Origin: Cochliopodium minus
Taxonomy: Eukaryota; Discosea; Himatismenida; Cochliopodiidae
Length of the DNA stretch: 56,954 bases
Reading direction: 5' to 3'
Assembly (NCBI GenBank): GCA_024220525.1
Contig: JAMYWO010000143.1
Location: 53,444 to 110,397 of the forward strand
In this document: in pieces, positions 44,935 through 56,954 of the stretch
Layout: each line of letters opens with the position of its first letter
How positions within the stretch are numbered: position 1 is the first letter of the stretch
The notes under the pieces: model-generated
Seen by the model: the letters and a program-made list of their open reading frames with translations, nothing else
The model's database searches: none
What the model was told of the DNA's origin: nothing
Made by a program: the position numbers and the translations under genes

Positions 44935-47900
44935 ATGAAAAAAAGTATTGGTGGATCCAATTTTTCACCTGTTGAACCTTTAACTGTGAGAATAAGAGGG
45001 ATTTTACAAGTAAATTCTTTTACAAAGATTATTTCTTCCACTAACAAATTAATCTCTTATAGAATTATCCGGGTAAAAAAAATTGATGTATTACTTTAAT
45101 TTCCAATTTCATTTTTATAATTGAAATATTATAGATGGATCACAAATCATAAAGGTTAAAAAAAAAAAAAAATCATCAAAGAAATTTAAAATTGAATTTT
45201 TTTTCTAATAATACAAAATATTAGGAATTGGTAATTTAGCAAAATGGATTCAAAATCATTGTATATTAATAAGAAAAATAGGTTCAAAATGCAGGTAAAT
45301 TATTTATTTTTGAAGTTGTTAAATTATATTTGTTTATAATTCTTTAGATGACGCAAAGGCATCATATGTGAAGATAATATATGACAAGAGATCATTCAAT
45401 GGAGATAAACTTTTCAATGATCAAATGAGAATGTAAGAGATTTTTTTATTTATAATTATTAAATAGATTATTACTGAAAATAGGTTTATGGGACCATCAT
45501 TACTTGTGTATAACAATGCAATATTTCAAGAAGAAGATTTTCAAGGTGAATTTTTAAAACCAATTTTTTTATTTTTCTGAAAATTTATAAAATAAAATAA
45601 AGGAATCATTAGGCTTGCAAACTCTGTCAAAACCAAGAATTTACAAAAAACAGGTAAAAAAATAAAATATTCTTTTGTTTTATCAAAATAATTCCACATT
45701 AAACAATTTAGGAAAGGTAATTGGAATAAATCTTTGAAATATTAAAGTTAAATGTAATTTACATCCTCATCTTTTATCATAGTTTGGATTGGGATTCAAT
45801 TCTGTTTATCATTTGACATGCTTGCCATCATTTGTATCTTCTGATTCGATAGTTATATTTGATCCTCATCTTTTATATCTTGACCAAAGAAGTGCTGGAT
45901 TGAGGTATAATAATAAATAATCATAATAAATAATCAAAGAATTTATAAATTCTTTTGGATAGATGGAACTTCTTGGAAAATAAACAAGTGTTAGAAGATT
46001 ATGAAGATCAATTTAAACCATACAAGAATGAATTTTTGGGTTGCGACTTTGAGGAAACATTCAAGGGGACATTATTTAGGTTCCCTCTTAGAACAAAAGA
46101 GTCTGCAGAGAAATCAGAAATTTCTGAAAAGGAATACACAGACGAAGATGTAAAAAAACTGTTTGCATCCTTCGAGAAAGAAGCGAATGAAGTGATATTG
46201 TTTTTGAAATACATTGAAAACATAGAAATATATGAATGGGAAGACAACGAAGAAGAACCAAATCTCATCTATTCCGTGAAGCTTCCCAATTTGGAAGAAA
46301 AAAGTAGAACAAACAGAAGAGCGATGATAGAGAAATACGTTTCAAAAGAAGATTACTTGGAGACACTTGACATTCAAGAGTCCATCGAGTACAACTGCAG
46401 AGTTGAAGTCAAAATTCATGAAGAGGTAAATTATGAAGAATGGTACATTGTTGGTCTAATGGGAGTTCATGGAGCTAAAGATTTGGCAATAGAGCATGCA
46501 AAGACAAAGGGTTTAAAATATTTTTTTACATATTTCGTTTAATTTAAATTCTTCACATACTTTTAGGAGTGAAATTTATTCCTTGGGTCCAAACTGCCAC
46601 AAAGATGTATGATGAGAACGTTAAAGAAAGTCTTAAAGGAAAATTATTTGTTTTCTTGCCTCTCTCAAGCTACACTTTTTTGACATCTCACGTTAATGGA
46701 TTTTTGTAAAAATTTTTTTTTTTTTTTTTTTTTCTTTAAAAATAAATAAAATAAAAAAGTGAACTAAGCATGAACAGAAGAGATCTTTGGACTGTATTAT
46801 ATTTTTTTTTTTGAATCTTTTTCAAATAAACATTAAAAAATAAAATATTTTGTAGGGAGACGACTTGGTGAACATGGACAAAGTTAAAGTTGATTGGAAC
46901 GTTGCTTTGCAAAAAGAGTTGGTTTACTGTTTCCCAAACATGCTTCTTAAGATGAGTAAATCAATAGACACAGACAAAGAAGAACAGCTCAAGTATTATT
47001 ACAGCTTGTTTCCTGACGTGAATGCTCTTCACCCAAACTGGAAGGTTATTTCTTCTCTTTTCGATTTGTTGAAAGAATGTGACATCAAAGTCTTGTTTTC
47101 GGAAGTTTCTGGATGGGTCTCCTTTTCTGATGCTATTTTGGTTGACGAAGAAAAAGACTTGGATAACAAAAATCTAATCCAAAGGTATTTGGTGAGCGAA
47201 AGAAAAGAATTTGTACAGCTTCCTTCTTTCTTGAACAAGTCGTTGAAGTATTCACACATCAAAACAGTTGATTTTTTTCATTTTCATTTTCATTTTTTTT
47301 TTTAATTTTTTTTTTATAAGATAACACCAAAACTTTTGAGGGAGTTTGTTAAAGACTCAAACAACAAAAGCGAGTTTTGGAATGATAGGGAATCGGTTCT
47401 TGAGTTGTTGGAATATTGCATGTCAGATAATGACTATAATGATCTAGAGTCTTGCAAACTTGTTCCTTTGGTTGACAAAACTTTTTGTAAATTCCAAAAA
47501 AGCAATGAGAAAGTGTACATTACGGACTCTGTGTTGGTTCACAACATATTCAAAGAAAACATGAAGAACAGATTTGTGGATATTGGCGTCAAAAAATCTA
47601 TCTTGGATTCTCTCATTCAACTTTCTTCTTCTTCCAATTTGAACATAGAAAATTTGAAACATGCTTCCATACCTTCTCTCATCAAAACTCAATTCATGAA
47701 CAATTGGAGCTCAAACTTGATGAGAATGGACAAAGTGATCAACGTTGATTGGTTAGATGTGTTGTGGGAATATATCAACTCCAAAGAATGCCCAAATGTT
47801 TCTCTTTTTGAAAACCTACATATTTTGGAAGTAGGAAATCAAAATCTGATCAAACTGGTTAAAGTGAAAGACTCTACTTGTTTGATAAATTCCGAAAATG

Positions 47901-50900
47901 AAATTGTTCCCATCTTGAAGGATTTGGGTTGTTATTTCATCGAAAATCCCAAAATGAAAAAGGAGGTATTCAATGAGTACATCCATCCTTTTACTCCCTC
48001 TGGTATCTTGGACGCTTTATCTATCAGCGGGCCAAACTTTGAATCTGTAAAAAGACCAATGGACAAGTTGAGTCTCAGGAAATTCTTTTCGAACTGTGAT
48101 TTTTTATTTTTGAATGAATCTCATAAACAAACGTTGAAGTTGATACCTTTCTTTGAATCTTACCAAAGGCCCAACTTTGTTTCTATGAAGAACATTCAAA
48201 TTTATGATTTTCCTCCCAAAAATTTCGAGTTTTTGAGCAACCAATCGTTGATTCAGAGATTTGAAAATGATGAAAAGCTTCTAAGGTTCATTGGTGCAAG
48301 GATCTTGGAAAATACAGAAGTCTACACCAAATACATTTTCCCCCATCTCCACAGTTTTCAAAAGAATGAAAGAGAAAAACTTTTGATAGATATGTTGAAT
48401 GATCTCCCCAAATTGAGAAGTGACGATAATTTTGACAAAATTGTGACCAACCTCCAATTTGTTCCGGACAGAGACAGTGAGTTGAAAAGACCAAATGAAT
48501 TATTTGATCCAAATGAACCAAAACTTCGTGGTCTGTTTGGTGGAAATGATCCTTTCTTCCCTGAAAGTCCTTTTGACCAAAAAAATATAATTAGTATTTT
48601 GAGAACTTTGGGACTGAAAGTCGAGCTTAGTTTTGATGACTTTGTTGAAAGATGCTCTTCTATTTCCCCTTTGAACAACAAAAACTTAGAAGAAGCAATG
48701 GAAAGATCGAAAAATTTGTTATATTACATCAACAATTATTATCCATATAACCTTGGCCAAAAGGAGTTACAGCAACTCAACAATATAAAGTGGGTTGTCG
48801 CTACTTATAAAGGAGATAACGTGTTTTGTTATCCAAACAAAGTTTTTTACAAGTTTCGTGAACTTGTTTATTTTGTAAAATAATTTTTTATTTTATTTTT
48901 ATTTTAATATTTTAATATTTTATTTTATAATATTTTATGTTTTATTTTTTTTTATTTACGTTCAACAAAAAGGTCGCTCCAATTTTAAACTTTTGTCCAA
49001 ACAATGATAAGCTTATCTCTTGTTTTGGTTGGAACAAGGAACCTGTGCTAGAAGAGGTGAAAAAACATTATGAAATTCTCAAAGAAACTCTTTCCGAAAA
49101 AGATATCAACTCCAACATACCTGTCATCTATGATTACTTCCTCAAAAACAAAGGAAGAGACTTGAAGGAATATTTGAACCAAACAGAGTGGATTTACGCC
49201 AAACAAAGTTTCCATCACACAAAAAATATAGTCTTTCATTGTGATGTTGATCTTTCACCTCATTACTATGAGTTACCTGATAACTACAACAAATTCAAGG
49301 AATTATTCGAGTTTGTGGGGGTGAACAAAACATTTGATGAGATGCAATACGCAGAGTTCCTCCGAAAACTTCACAAAGACAACCAAAACAATTCTTTGAA
49401 GGAGAATGACCTCAAAATCGCACTAAACATCTGCAACAGAATCTCCTCTTGCAAAAATGTGAACTCTTTGGGTGACATCTACGTTCCTACAAGCACCAAG
49501 AAACTTGTTCTTTCTACCCAAGTGATTAACAAAAATTTGAAATGGCAAGTATCTTTGAACTTGAAAAGAGAGTGTGTGCATGATAGCATTTCAAAGTTTA
49601 TTGCCGAAAAGCTTGGTTGTGTCAATCAGCAAGATTTCATGTTCAAAGATTTACAAGAAGATGAATCAGAAGAGTTTGGACAAGTTGTTGATTTAGTCAA
49701 AGAAATAAAGCAAATAGTAGATGACTATGGAAACACTTTTTTCGAAGAAATGATACAAAATGCGGGTATTATTTTTTTAATGTTTAATTATTTTCATTTT
49801 ATAAATTTTTTTTATTTTTTATAAAATTTTTAAAATAGATGATGCAAATGCTTCAGAAATCAATTTCTTGTTCGACTTTGATACATACAAAAGTGGATCA
49901 CTTTTTACGTAAATCAACTTTTTTAATTCAAAAAGTAAATTTTTAAACTTTTTTTTACTTTAAAAGACAAGAAATGAGTGATTTCCAGGGACCAGCTCTT
50001 TATGTTCACAACAATTCTGAATTCAGTGGTAATGACTTTAAAGCTATCAGCAATATCGGATCTCAAACTAAAATGAAGGATGTCGACAAAATTGGAAAGT
50101 TTGGGAAAGGATTTAATACTGTTTTTCACCTGACAGATTTACCTTCATTTGTGTCTGGGGACTTTATTTGTTTTCTTGATCCACAAAAAAAATATTTGAA
50201 AAAGTAATCTTTTCTTTTGTTTAATTTTTTTTCATTAAAAAATTTTTTTGACCAAAAGGAAAGGAGCAAAAATAAATTTTGTCAAAAGTAAAGTTTCAGA
50301 ACAGTTTGAAGATCAAATCTCCTCCTATAATTTATTTGGGTGTTCCATTAATAAAAATCAACATTTCAATGGTACTTTGTTTAGACTTCCTTTCAGGTAT
50401 TTCGAATATCAATTTAAAAAATTTAATTTAAAAAAAATATCCAAATTAAAAATTAATTTTAAATCATTTTTTTCAATAAAGAAATAAGAATATTTCCTAT
50501 CAATCTGAAATATCTCAAAACATAATGGAGAAAATGATGATAGAGAGATTCATTTCCAATTCAAGGGAAAACGGACACAACCTTCTTTTGTTCTTGAACA
50601 ATATCAAAAGACTCACTGTTTCTACAAAGTTGGGAGGGAAAATAACAAGAGAATTTGAAGTGTTCACCAACAATTCATATAACTTTAAACAGTTCATTCT
50701 CAATTCTTCAAAAATCGACGGATTTGTCAATAAATTAGACCAAATGATATTCATTGAAACAAATGTAAAGGACCAAAAGAATAGGCGTTCAGACACAGTG
50801 AAATGGTTGGTTTACGGTTCTACTTCTAACATTGGAATAAAAGAAAAAAAGCTTGGATTTCTTTTTTTGGCATGCCCTCTTGATTCAAAGCAATCTCAAA

Positions 50901-53900
50901 ACAAAGGAAAGTTGTTTCATTTCCTCCCTCTCCAAATGGAAAGTAATTTACCTGTGCAGTTAAACGGAAATTTCAGGATAGGTTCTTCACGTAATCATTT
51001 GTTGTACAACAACGAAAGTCATCCAACTCAAACAAGAGAAAACCAAAACATTTTTTCTATGCTCCCTTCAATGTATGAAATACTCATCTCCTTGTTGAAA
51101 ATTGCTGTCTCCAAAAAATCTTCAACTCTGAAAATTGGAAATAATGAAATGAAAAGTATTGAATTCAGAGACTACTATTCTTTTTGGCCAATATCAAAGG
51201 GAGTGATTTTTGTTGAAAATGAAGTGAAAGAACTTTACAAAAAACTCTACAAACAAGATTGTTTTTTTGTTGAAAAACCAAATTCTCTTGAATGGATTTC
51301 TCCTGAAAACTCTATTACTTTGGAGAGCAATGATTTTGGAAAGAGATTGATACCTTCTTTCAAAAAAACCATTCCTCTTGTCGAAGTTCCATACTTCATA
51401 GATTCTATGTTTGATAAAATTTCTCTGAAACTTAAAGTTTTTTCTCCTTTGGTTCTTATTGATTACCTTTGTTCTTTGAAATACGTTGAAAAATATGACA
51501 TTAATGATCATCCTTTTGGAAATAGGAATATGGTGATGGAAATATTAAAGTATGTTTTGGGAGATCCGAATGTGAATGTAGAAAATGTAAAAACTCTTCC
51601 CCTTTTTGAAACAATGGACAAAAAATTTACAAATCTCCTTTACCAAAAGTATTATTGTGAAAAAGCGAATTGGGAGATGATAAAACTGATCTTTCATGAA
51701 ATGAATAAAATTTTATCATTCGAATTCAAAGATGAAATCAAAAATCATTTTCTTTTTTCACTGAAAAATAAAGATATGCTTGAAAAATTGGGTGTCATTT
51801 TTGTAAATTCTCAATTCTTTTTGGATAAAATTATCAAAATCAATTTCAAAAGTCAATATGATATCAATAATCATCATTTTGGAAACAGGAAAATGGTGAT
51901 TGATATACTGAAATTTGTTTATAATAGTGGAAATGGACAAATTGAAAAAATAAAACTGCTTCCTCTTTTTGAAACTCTTGACAACAAATTTTCAAATCTC
52001 CAAAACCAAAAATACTCTTTCATTGAATCAAGATGGAATGTTTTGAAACCAATTTTGGAAAATAACAAAGATTTCATTTCTTCAAAGTTTTATGAAGAAT
52101 TCAGATATTCGAGGAATTTTTTTGAAAGTTTGGGAGTTGTTGAATTGGATAGTTCCAATTTATTGGATTATTTGTGCAGGAAAAATTACAACTCTGAATA
52201 CGACATCAATGATCATCCTTTTGGGAATAAGGAGTCTGTGATTAATATATTCAAGTATTTGTATTCGAGTAATAGCATTCAAAAATTGAAAACTCTTCCT
52301 CTCTTTCTCATGATCAACAACAAATTTACCAATTTGATTCACAAAAAATATTATTGTTGGAATACTGAATGGGATATTCTGAAATCTGTCTCTCCCAATT
52401 CACAAGCTATCGTTTCTTTGAATTTTACTTCTGAATATTCTCCTCTTTATAGATCATACAATGAAAAAAGTGTAGTTGATAATCTAGGAATTAATCGCTT
52501 AAAACCGTCAGATATGTTTCGAATATTAAATAGTCACATTTCTTCCAATGAACTAATAATATGGGAAGGAAAAAAAGTTTTTGAAGAAGAATGGCTGGCA
52601 AATTTGTGGAAATATATTGAAAGGAATTTTGATAAATTTGTAAAATATTTCAAAAATTCTTCTGCTTCTCTTTTACCTGTTGAATGTTGCCCAGAACTCT
52701 TCAAGTCCTTACACTTCAAGGAAAAGTTTTCTTTCAAACCTGAAATCTTTAAAACAAAAAGATGTTTGATACCTGTGAAATTTTTCGAGAAGATTTTCAG
52801 ATGTAATTACAATTTTAAAGTAGAATTTCTTCAATGTGGGTTTATTTTTTTTGACAGAAAATTTCAACCTGAAAACAAAACTTACTCTTACTCTAATAAA
52901 ACTTCAAATGATCTCTATTCTTCTCTTAGTTCCTTAAATCACCAAAATTTTTTGAATTACATCTCTAAAGTACCTGAACAAATCTTACAAATCCTTCCTC
53001 CTAAATCTAGAATTTCTGTGTTATCTTTTTTAAACGGAATGCAAAAAAGTGAAGTTGAAAACAACTCGAAAACGATCAAATCTCTCCCTTTCTTTGAAAC
53101 TCAAGCTGAAAACACTCTTTTTCTCACCACTTGTTCCAATATTTTAAATAACTTAGATAAGATCGACCTTGAAAAAGTTCAAAAATGGGAAACAATGTAC
53201 AAATCTTTTTTGGAAGGTTTGGAGAAATTGAATACCAAATTTATTTCCGCAAAAGAAGGTGTGAAAATTGTTCCTGTGAATTTTCCAGAAATAAAATCTC
53301 TGAAAGGCACCTGTCTTGTTCTGAGAGAAGAACACAAAACATTATTTAAAAATCTAAAGATCATTGAAAACTCTCCTCTTAATTTTTTTGACTCTTCTGT
53401 TTCTAAAAACTATGGTTTTTTGAGTAAAGATGAAAAAATAAAATTAATGCATTTTCTACTGGATTATGGAACCAAGAATGACTTGGAAACAAACCACATC
53501 AATCTTCTGTCTTCTACTTCTTTTGTGGCAGATAAAAATGGTGAATTTTGTGCTCCCAAAACACTTTACGAAGAAAATCCCTTCTTTTCGTACCTCTATG
53601 ACAATCGATTCTTCTTTCCACACGATAGTATCAAAACCTACCTTCCTTTTCTCACATGTTTAAACATAAAAACAATTCCTACCACTGAAGAGATTATCGC
53701 TTGTTTGTTAAAAATCTCCGAAGAGAAAAAATACAATGATGAGATCATAGTTGTTGTGAAATCTATCCTCAATAATCCCAAAATTATTAGTCTTTTCGGA
53801 AATATTGCTCACATCCCTTTTATTCCGGTTGTGTGGGACGAAAGGATACAAAACCCAATACAGTTTACTACTTTTTGTCAAATTGCTAACAAGAGAGATC

Positions 53901-55969
53901 AGAGTTTAGTTTGGTAATCGTTTTATACTTTTATATTTGTATCTTATTTTATTTTTTATTAAAACATAAATTTTTTGTATTTTATTATTTTTAGGACAGT
54001 CAAGCCATTCTTCCATCCAGATCTGAATATTTTTCAAGAAATCATTGATCACTTTAAATTAGAAAGAGATCCATCATTGGAAGATATCATCAAGCACTTG
54101 CATAACTTGGAAAAGGAAATCCAATCAAAGAAGTGTTTTGATGTCTCCATTTTGAATGAATTATTGGATGAGATTTCAACAAGGGAATACCTGCTTGATG
54201 AAAAATGTAATTTTCTTGATACCTTCAAAAAGATCAAGATTTTTCCTTCCTTGTATGATCCGAGACTCAACAAACCAAAAGAATATCTATGCATGAATGA
54301 TATTGTTCATCATCACAACTTGAAGTATGTTTGGTAAGTTGAATTCGAATCAATTAGATTAAACAGATAAAAAGATCTAATTTATCTTTTTTTATTTCAA
54401 TCAAGGCTCACAAAACCACATTATGACAGAGAAATCGATTTTCCTCCAAAAATCTCATCTCTTTGTGGGATAAAAGATGATCCATGCGTGGAGAATGTCA
54501 TTTCGCATTTAGATCTCCTTACAAAAACTGATATTGACTATAAAAAAGAAGATTTGTTGGTAGTATACGAATATCTAAACAAAAGAAAAGAAAAGATTGA
54601 TTCAAATCTTCTTAAAGATAAAAAGTATCTCTTCATCGGAAATTTCTTCTTCACAAATTTGTTTGTAGAACCTTCCAAAATGAAACTCAAGTGTAACAGT
54701 TTCTTCCGTCCTTATTTCTATGAAGCACCGAGAGAAATCCAGCCATACTCTGACCTTCTTCAATTGTTTGATGTGAAGGAAGAAATGGAACTGGATGATT
54801 ATATTTCCGTACTTAGTTATCTTCCTAAAGATGTGGAAATAAACACAAATCAACTCGAAATGATTAGTGTTTCTCTCAAAAAAATTGCTCATTTTATCAA
54901 GAAAGATAGAGATATCCTCCCCAACATCCAAAGCAAGCTCTACCTACCTAACACCAAACTTTTGATGAAATCATTTGCGGATCTTTCTTACATTGACGTT
55001 GAAAGTTGGTCCAAAAAGATTGATTTCGACAAAATAGATTGTGTACATCCTTCTTTAAATTCTATTTGTAGAAGAATCTCTGTCAATAGACTCACTGATG
55101 TAGTATCTGAACAAATATCCGAAAATAATGAGAATCTCGAGAAATTGGAAGAATCGAAAATTGGAAATTCGATCAGAAACATCGTCAAAAGTGATCAATT
55201 TTCCACTGCAATCAAAAGAATCTTCAACCACTTTGAACACGAAGAAGATGATTTGGATAACAAGTCTTCTGTATTCAAATCTTTTGATGTAAAAGTGTTC
55301 AAAGTACTCTCCAGCAAGTTTTTTGATAAAAAATCACAAGATGTTACACATCCTCTTCTTGATCAAAACATGGGAAAGGATTTCTTTTTTGATCACAAAA
55401 AGAAATTGATCTTTATCTCTGAAACATCAAACAAATATGTTCTGTATCCTCAGATTTCCGGTCATCTTTGTGAATATCTTGGTCTCAAAAAATCTGAAAC
55501 TCAATTTGTTTTCCAGACACTCCTTTCTTTAAAAGATCCCCAACAAATTGAATCTTCTCTTGATACACTTGGTATTTCTAGTTTGGTTGATGAAAAACCA
55601 GAAGCTTCTTTTGCTCTCTTCGAAGAATTTGCTCCTGAAAAGGTAATAATGAGTCCTTTTGTTCAGTTCTTTAAGGGAGAAAGAGTTGCTTATTTATACA
55701 ATGGACAATATCTTCCTTCTACAATAGATTCCATCCATTTTGTATCCACTTATACATCAAACGTAAAAATCATTCTTGATGAAAAAAATGTTGAAATGAT
55801 TGTATCTTCTTCTTTGGTTTACAAGATACAAGATGAAGGTTGTATTTCAAAAGATCATCCAAAAATCAACAAGATAAAAGAACAATTTCTTTCTGATATC
55901 GAAAAATCTGAAAAAGAAGTAAAGATTGAATACGAAAAAAGAATCCAAAAATTTTTCAATCAAAATTAA
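44935..55969 (+). CDS. sacsin-like giant chaperone with two sacsin (HSP90-type ATPase) repeats
   Basis: Twenty-two exons sum to 9708 nt, 3235 aa, stop TAA: 44935-45009, 45063-45072, 45135-45154, 45225-45230, 45282-45294, 45348-45432, 45484-45545, 45603-45653, 45712-45716, 45783-45904, 45963-46510, 46567-46705, 46760-46793, 46856-47266, 47321-48874, 48973-49765, 49839-49908, 49967-50203, 50259-50396, 50482-53913, 53995-54333, 54406-55969. The first sacsin repeat starts near residue 13 ([31 protein letters not shown] with N40/D43, [50 protein letters not shown]). The second starts near residue 1290 ([48 protein letters not shown]). Nucleotide-binding Asn/Asp and glycine-rich motifs are present in both. 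Human sacsin has three repeats plus UBL, J and HEPN domains; none of those is evident here. Co-chaperone or cytoskeletal quality control is the family role. Confidence 0.9.
51494..52230 (+). repeat. three-fold internal protein repeat in the second sacsin unit
   Basis: The motif YDI(N)(D/N)H(P/H)FGN occurs at 51494, 51857 and 52199, each followed about 35 residues on by LPLF and then KF(T/S)NL...KY. The spacing is about 121 and 114 residues. Diverged tandem repeats of one ~115-120-residue module, specific to this half of the protein. Confidence 0.8.
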
Positions 55970-56012
55970 AAAATAAAAAACAAGAAAATTAAAAATATTT
56001 TTTTATTTATTT

Positions 56013-56868
56013 TCAAAAAGAATCAGAATAGATACTCAAAAGAGAAAAACATTGTTTACAAACAAGTAAGTCTGCAGAAGCATCCTCTTTCGAAATGCTA
56101 AGTTGTTCTGAATATTCTTTTGGAAATTTAATTTTATTCACTGTACAATCCCCACAATAAACTTTTTTTTTTTTGTGAATAAAATGAAATATAAAAATAA
56201 AATAAAAAAATAAAAAAATAAAAAATTTTCTTACGTTTTTTACAAAATAAACAATGATATTTCCAAGTAAAAAACCCAAATTCTTGTTTACATTTTAAAG
56301 AAGAACAATATACAATGTTTTCTTCGGACATGTAAGTTTTAGAAAAGGTCAATCTAAGTTTTTCTTTTTTTGTAATTAAAAAAAAAATAAATTAATAAAA
56401 TAAAAAAATAAAAAAAATGTTTTTTTTTACCTTCAACAAGTGAAATCAAAGAATTTTGTTTTTCTGTTGTGAAAAAGTTGTTATTTTCTTTTTTGTTAGA
56501 GAAAGTGTCGGACCTCATTTTAACTGATTCGTTGCCACTAACAACATTTGACCTAGGTTTTGTGACTTTCAAAAAAAATAAATAGAAATAAAAAAATAAA
56601 AAATAAAAATAAAAATAAAAATAAATAAAAATAAAATAAAAAAAATAAAAAAATAAATTTTTTTTTTTACTTTGATTATTTCCAAGATTATTGAGAGGAG
56701 AGTTATTTCTTGGAGAACTTCCTCCTCTGTTGAGGGGAGAGGTACTCTTCGTGGGAGGAGAACTTCCATTGATGAGCTCGGACTTGGTGTTGGGTTTGGA
56801 AAGGGTGTCTGATCTCAACTTTGGAGTGACGATGGTATCTGATCTAATCTTTCCCCCACTCTTGTTGC
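56013..56868 (-). CDS. FYVE-like zinc-finger protein, 5' end off window
   Basis: Visible exons 56671-56868, 56431-56565, 56235-56363 and 56013-56161 are in frame; stop TGA. The C-terminal domain has eight metal ligands arranged as in FYVE fingers: YCSSLKCKQEFGFFTWKYHC, LFCKKLYCGDC, then LLVCKQCFSLL at the end. The RRHHCR patch of classical PI3P-binding FYVE is only WKYHCLFC and the WxxD motif is not seen, and the first pair is C-x4-C rather than C-x2-C, so lipid binding is uncertain. Upstream is Ser/Pro/Asn-rich and disordered, with RSDT repeated three times (IRSDTIV, LRSDTLS, MRSDTFS), likely phosphorylation or binding motifs. Its stop lies 43 bases from the convergent sacsin stop. Confidence 0.75.
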
Positions 56869-56879
56869 CTTTAAAGGTA

Positions 56880-56954
56880 ATAAAAATAAAAAATAAAAAA
56901 TAAAAAATAAAAAATAAAAAATAAAAAATAAAAAATAAAAAATAAAAAATAAAA
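56880..56954. repeat. (AAAAAAT)n simple repeat at right edge
   Basis: Same 7-base unit and same orientation as the left edge, inside an intron of the FYVE-like gene. Same-orientation repeats at both ends argue against telomeres and for contig ends at unassembled intron repeats. Confidence 0.85.

Noticed and set aside
1-56954. Telomeric ends
   Set aside because: The A-rich 7-base repeats at both ends have the same orientation and occur in introns elsewhere; telomeres would be inverted relative to each other.
1-56954. CRISPR array, rRNA or complete transposon
   Set aside because: No regularly spaced repeats with unique spacers, no conserved rRNA stretches and no transposase or reverse transcriptase frame were seen.

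Overview
The window is AT-rich eukaryotic nuclear DNA from an amoeba-like protist. The evidence is a dense set of short AT-rich introns (GTAAA...AG), poly-A runs just before many ATGs, Lys/Asn/Glu-rich proteins, and a gene set typical of phagotrophic amoebae: a circularly permuted Ras with a vWA domain (known from Dictyostelium), a sacsin, RasGAP-DEP, a GBF1-type ARF-GEF, an SMP-domain tether and a DUSP with gelsolin-like segments. TAA and TGA both act as stops, so the code looks standard. I favour an amoebozoan or Anaeramoeba-like organism but cannot fix the genus. Exon models were built by hand from splice sites; in the full-length spliced genes every junction keeps frame and the summed exon length is a multiple of three.

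Layout. 1-11.7 kb (minus strand): tandem calponin-homology protein (3' end off the window); a secreted/membrane GLUG-repeat adhesin-like protein with a near-perfect 1.7 kb internal duplication; a membrane-anchored dipeptidyl-peptidase III whose zinc site is destroyed. 11.8-18.5 kb (minus): circularly permuted Ras/vWA gene, then three tandem PAS-like coiled-coil paralogs, the middle one carrying a nonsense codon. 18.8-22.3 kb: a shuffled F-box pseudogene, an intact F-box gene that runs into a single N, and an extended-synaptotagmin-like gene that runs into the same N from the other side. 22.7-33.5 kb (minus): an unrecognised intronless 712-aa gene, a WKF-domain (C7orf50-like) protein, a Zn2Cys6 zinc-cluster protein and a GBF1-family ARF-GEF. 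33.9-43.6 kb (plus): a DUF4286 protein, a tandem dual-specificity phosphatase/gelsolin-like protein whose second phosphatase domain is dead, and a RasGAP-DEP-DEP protein. 43.6-44.7 kb (minus): a divergent Ras-like GTPase. 44.9-56.0 kb (plus): a 22-exon sacsin-like chaperone. 56.0-56.9 kb (minus): a FYVE-like zinc-finger protein, 5' end off the window.

Themes. Several genes belong to Ras/ARF signalling (cpRas, Ras-like GTPase, RasGAP-DEP, GBF1-type GEF) and membrane contact/trafficking (SMP tether, FYVE), but nothing in the sequence shows them to be co-regulated. Two enzymes carry dead catalytic domains (DPP III; second DUSP). Micro-exons of 5-20 nt are strikingly frequent and sit in the most conserved parts of proteins (Ras core, sacsin ATPase, DUF4286). 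A short hairpin element occurs in two introns and looks mobile. No tRNA, rRNA, CRISPR or complete transposon was found.
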